Made by a program: the position numbers and the translations under genes. A stretch of 34,619 nt of DNA from Pseudomonadota bacterium (GTDB lineage: Bacteria; Desulfobacterota; Desulfobacteria; Desulfobacterales; JAHIVH01): NCBI GenBank assembly GCA_018816735.1, contig JAHIVH010000041.1:1-34619 (forward strand), in the 5' to 3' direction. Of the stretch, positions 31,996 through 34,619 are shown in pieces. The notes under the pieces were generated by a model. It did not search any database. It worked only from the letters and a program-made list of their open reading frames with translations, and was not told the origin of the DNA. How positions within the stretch are numbered: position 1 is the stretch's first letter; each line of letters starts with the position of its first letter.

Positions 31996-33912
31996 ATGTG
32001 TGCAAGTAAAAGTCAATCCCTTGATAATGATTCCGGATCATTTGTCCGTCGAATCGCATCTCATCCCGAAAGGCGCACCCTGTCACGATGGGTGCTATGG
32101 TTTTCCTTTTTGAATCTGCTCTTTTTTATCCCTCTTTTCTACCGGTATCTGTCATATGCCGGAAATATGGAAGGGAGGCTCTTATATGTTTATGTGCCCG
32201 TGGCCCTCATCGGGCACATATTCACACTTGTTGTTCTGATCAATCTTTTAATTTTTTTCCCTCTTCTCGTGATTTTCCCAAAACGCTGGATCATATGGGG
32301 TGCCAGTGTGGCTGTTGTGACGCTTTTATGCATCCTCCTTGAAATTGATTATGGCGTGTACGGTCAATACCGGTTCCATCTCAACAGCATCGTGATCGAT
32401 TTTTTTATCAATGGTGGCAATGAGGTGATTGATCTTTCGTGGGCCACCTGGGTGAGCAGTATTCTTAAAGCCGCAGGATTGTTTATTTTTCAATGTATCC
32501 TTGCATTTGCTGCTTGGAAGATTGCACTGAGGCCAAAAAGCCAGCCTTTCATCAAGACTGCCATATGGGTCGGTATTTTTTCAATTTTGGGCAGTCACAT
32601 GATTCATGTCTGGGCAGACGGGAATTACTATCGGCCGGTTACCCGGATCACACGGCATATCCCCTTGTATTATCCGCTCACGGCAAAGCGCTTTCTGGAA
32701 AAATACGGCCTGGCTGATCTGGAGAAAAATATAGAGCAGAGAAAGCTTGAAAAACTGGGAAAGCGCCATAACACCATTTCATACCCGTCTGCGCCACTTG
32801 TGTATTCGAAGCCGGACAAACAGTTAAACATGTTGTATATTGTCATCGATTCATGGCGGTTTGACATGATGACACCGGAGATCACACCTGAAATAAAAAA
32901 GTTCATGTCCGGTCACCCAGTGATGGAATTCAAAAATCACATCAGTGGCGGCAATGGCACGAGAACCGGTATCTTCACTCTTTTTTACGGTATTTTCGGG
33001 TCCAACTGGGAAACCATGGAAACGGAGCAGATCGGCCCTGTTTTTATGAAAGAGATCATTCAAAGCGGCTATCAGCCCGGTATTTTTGCCAGTGCAAAAC
33101 TGACGTCCCCGGCCTTTAACCAGACCATTTTTCGTGATATCGTGAAGCTTCGAACATACTCAGACGGTGAAAAGGCCTGGGAAAGAGATCGGGATTGCGT
33201 GAACGACTGGATGGCGTGGTTTGCCGAACGGGACAGAAATAACCCCTTCTTCAGTCTTCTGTTTTTTGATTCAGCCCATGGCTACACATTTCCACCCGAT
33301 TATCCCAAAGTGTTCACGCCTGTGTGGGAACGCGTGGATTATCACCTGCTTGACAATGACTTTGATCCGCTTCCCTATCTGAACCGGTATAAAACAGCCC
33401 TGCATTTTATCGATTCGCTTGTGGGCCAAATTCTGGCTACTCTGGAAAACGATCAGGTATTGAATAACACCCTGATCCTCATAACCAGCGACCATGGTCA
33501 GGAATTCAATGATAACGGCAAAAATTTCTGGGGACATGGGTCGAACTTCACCCAATACCAGGTTCATGTGCCATTTGTGATTTACTGGCCAGGCAAGAAT
33601 GCCGCCACATATACACATGCATCAAGCCATTTCGACCTCACACCGACAGTGATGACAGACCTTCTGGGCTGCCAGAACCCCATCTCCGATTACAGCAACG
33701 GCAGATACCTTTTTGATACCTCTCCCCGTGAATGGCTTTTTTCAGGGGGCGTCACCTCCCAGGCCATCCTCCAAAAGGAAAAAATCATTGCCATGTTCAA
33801 CACAGGCAACTATGAAATATACGACCTGAAGAACAATATCATCCAGGATGCATACCTGCCCATGGACGTTATCCGGGAGGCACTGAAGGAAATGAATCGG
33901 TTCAGCAAGTGA
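31996..33912 (+). CDS. YejM/PbgA-like inner-membrane sulfatase-fold protein (DUF3413)
   Basis: A 638-residue protein. Five membrane segments (about 33-52, 65-93, 97-115, 152-175 and 186-206) are followed by a periplasmic sulfatase-type domain from about 277. Metal-site features are VIDSWR (Asp285), the NGTRTG segment with Thr322 at the nucleophile position, and SDHGQEF further on. In enterobacteria YejM (PbgA, LapC) senses lipopolysaccharide in the inner membrane and controls LpxC stability through LapB. In this organism the role may be similar, or it may be a phosphoethanolamine- or glycerol-phosphate-transferase relative. No ribosome site is evident before the ATG at 31996, so the start is uncertain. 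It ends just before a non-coding repeat region. Confidence 0.9.
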   Translation: MCASKSQSLDNDSGSFVRRIASHPERRTLSRWVLWFSFLNLLFFIPLFYRYLSYAGNMEGRLLYVYVPVALIGHIFTLVVLINLLIFFPLLVIFPKRWIIWGASVAVVTLLCILLEIDYGVYGQYRFHLNSIVIDFFINGGNEVIDLSWATWVSSILKAAGLFIFQCILAFAAWKIALRPKSQPFIKTAIWVGIFSILGSHMIHVWADGNYYRPVTRITRHIPLYYPLTAKRFLEKYGLADLEKNIEQRKLEKLGKRHNTISYPSAPLVYSKPDKQLNMLYIVIDSWRFDMMTPEITPEIKKFMSGHPVMEFKNHISGGNGTRTGIFTLFYGIFGSNWETMETEQIGPVFMKEIIQSGYQPGIFASAKLTSPAFNQTIFRDIVKLRTYSDGEKAWERDRDCVNDWMAWFAERDRNNPFFSLLFFDSAHGYTFPPDYPKVFTPVWERVDYHLLDNDFDPLPYLNRYKTALHFIDSLVGQILATLENDQVLNNTLILITSDHGQEFNDNGKNFWGHGSNFTQYQVHVPFVIYWPGKNAATYTHASSHFDLTPTVMTDLLGCQNPISDYSNGRYLFDTSPREWLFSGGVTSQAILQKEKIIAMFNTGNYEIYDLKNNIIQDAYLPMDVIREALKEMNRFSK

Positions 33913-33913
33913 G

Positions 33914-34250
33914 GGATTGGATATTGGAGAATGGAGAATAGAATAATAGTCAAATGGTGAAAGGAATACGATCAATTTAACCAACCTCCCATTCAACTAC
34001 TCTACCACCCAACTATTCAACCATCTATCAGCTCAATAAACCCAAGCAGTCCTTTTATTTTCCCCGCTCACCCTTCTCTTATTTCCCATTTGACTAATCC
34101 ACTATTAAACCAGTTTCCCACTTAACCATTTTTCCATTTAACTACTCAACCATCTTTCAACCCAATAAACCCTATTGTTCTCCACTCGATCATTTAACCA
34201 ATTCTCTATTCATCTAATCACCCATTTAACCAGTTTCTAACCCAGATTTT
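33914..34250. repeat. Strand-asymmetric degenerate repeat region, no gene
   Basis: The first 45 bp are G/A-rich (GGAGAATGGAGAATAG and similar). From about 33975 the plus strand is almost free of G, with many variants of CCATTTAAC, CAACTACTC and CAACCATC. One 26-bp unit recurs at 34018-34043 and 34147-34172 with three mismatches. TAGTCAAATGG (33947-33957) has its exact reverse complement at 34086-34096. No coding frame fits. Confidence 0.7.
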
Positions 34251-34619
34251 ATTCAATTCTTTAGATGCCCAATTTTTTTTAGAAATTATTTCTTTCAAAA
34301 AAGAAACCTCAACCTTTTAATGGTAATTAGTAAACGATGTTCTTCACTGAATTGAGTTTAATATATTTAATAATTCGGTATTGACAAGTGTTTTCACAGT
34401 TGTTAGACGGAAAATATTGTACCAAGCTATTTGTTTTACCAACTGGGGAAACACTTCAAATAAAAATTTAAAATTTAGACTCAATGCCGTTTCCTTAAGA
34501 GTTTTGTTTATAAGCGTAATGAAATTGTTTTTGCTTAACCTTATGTTTTCTGGGGTATTCTCTGCCCGGTCGAATACTTTCAGTTGTTTTTATAAAAAGA
34601 GAGCATACTTTTAAAATGA
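34251..34619. other. AT-rich end of window without a supported gene
   Basis: No family-like frame, RNA gene or clear repeat is visible. A 77-codon plus-strand frame (34381-34614) starts at a TTG with no ribosome site and has no recognisable content. The last bases (ATG at 34616) could begin a gene that continues outside; AAAAAGAGAG lies upstream, but one codon is not evidence. Confidence 0.4.

Noticed and set aside
34381..34614. A 77-codon plus-strand frame near the right edge
   Set aside because: TTG start, no ribosome site, no family-like features, in AT-rich non-coding DNA.

Overview
The window reads as chromosome of a strictly anaerobic, probably sulfate-reducing member of the Desulfobacterota (Desulfobacteraceae-like). 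No rRNA or other taxonomic marker is present, so this rests on gene content: an Hcp (hybrid cluster protein) operon with an HcpR/FNR-type box, a DUF39 homocysteine-biosynthesis protein, a molybdopterin enzyme next to a QueG-like iron-sulfur protein, a single-chain acyl-CoA carboxylase, many ferredoxin-like motifs, and moderate GC. No tRNA, rRNA, CRISPR array, intact insertion sequence or phage gene was recognised.

Layout. 1-3000: a partial minus-strand frame running off the left edge with a C9/G9 homopolymer, two small exported proteins, a gene-poor AT-rich stretch, and an exported trypsin-like protease with a coiled-coil insertion. 3000-8450: a minus-strand operon (molybdopterin oxidoreductase, zinc alcohol dehydrogenase, QueG-like protein) divergent from a GntR-family regulator. 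A 36-bp perfect palindrome covers the promoter between them and is almost certainly the operator. 8450-13450: an Hcp operon (hcp, zinc-ribbon HD protein, ferredoxin-like protein, compact siroheme protein, sfsA) behind an HcpR/FNR-type box. 13450-15460: DUF39 homocysteine-biosynthesis gene and a DxxY-type methyltransferase. 15500-20570: exported beta-propeller protein, then a 1130-residue acyl-CoA carboxylase. 20750-30810: minus-strand genes for an exported CocE-like hydrolase, a soluble-adenylyl-cyclase-like signalling protein, a DUF4105-plus-barrel protein and an exported 11-residue-repeat protein. 30990-33910: small conserved protein, flavodoxin, and a YejM-like membrane protein. 33914-34250: gene-free, strand-asymmetric degenerate repeats.

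How genes work together. The Hcp operon looks like a nitrosative-stress (NO/hydroxylamine) module with its own electron carriers. The molybdoenzyme operon looks like an inducible catabolic unit of unknown substrate, because its regulator's likely operator sits on the promoter and because the metal-ligand position appears to be serine. The DUF4105-barrel gene and the repeat-protein gene are 3 bp apart and probably form an envelope system without a known function; this and the molybdoenzyme/QueG-like operon are the best candidates for undescribed biology here.

All assignments come from reading motifs by eye; no database search was run.
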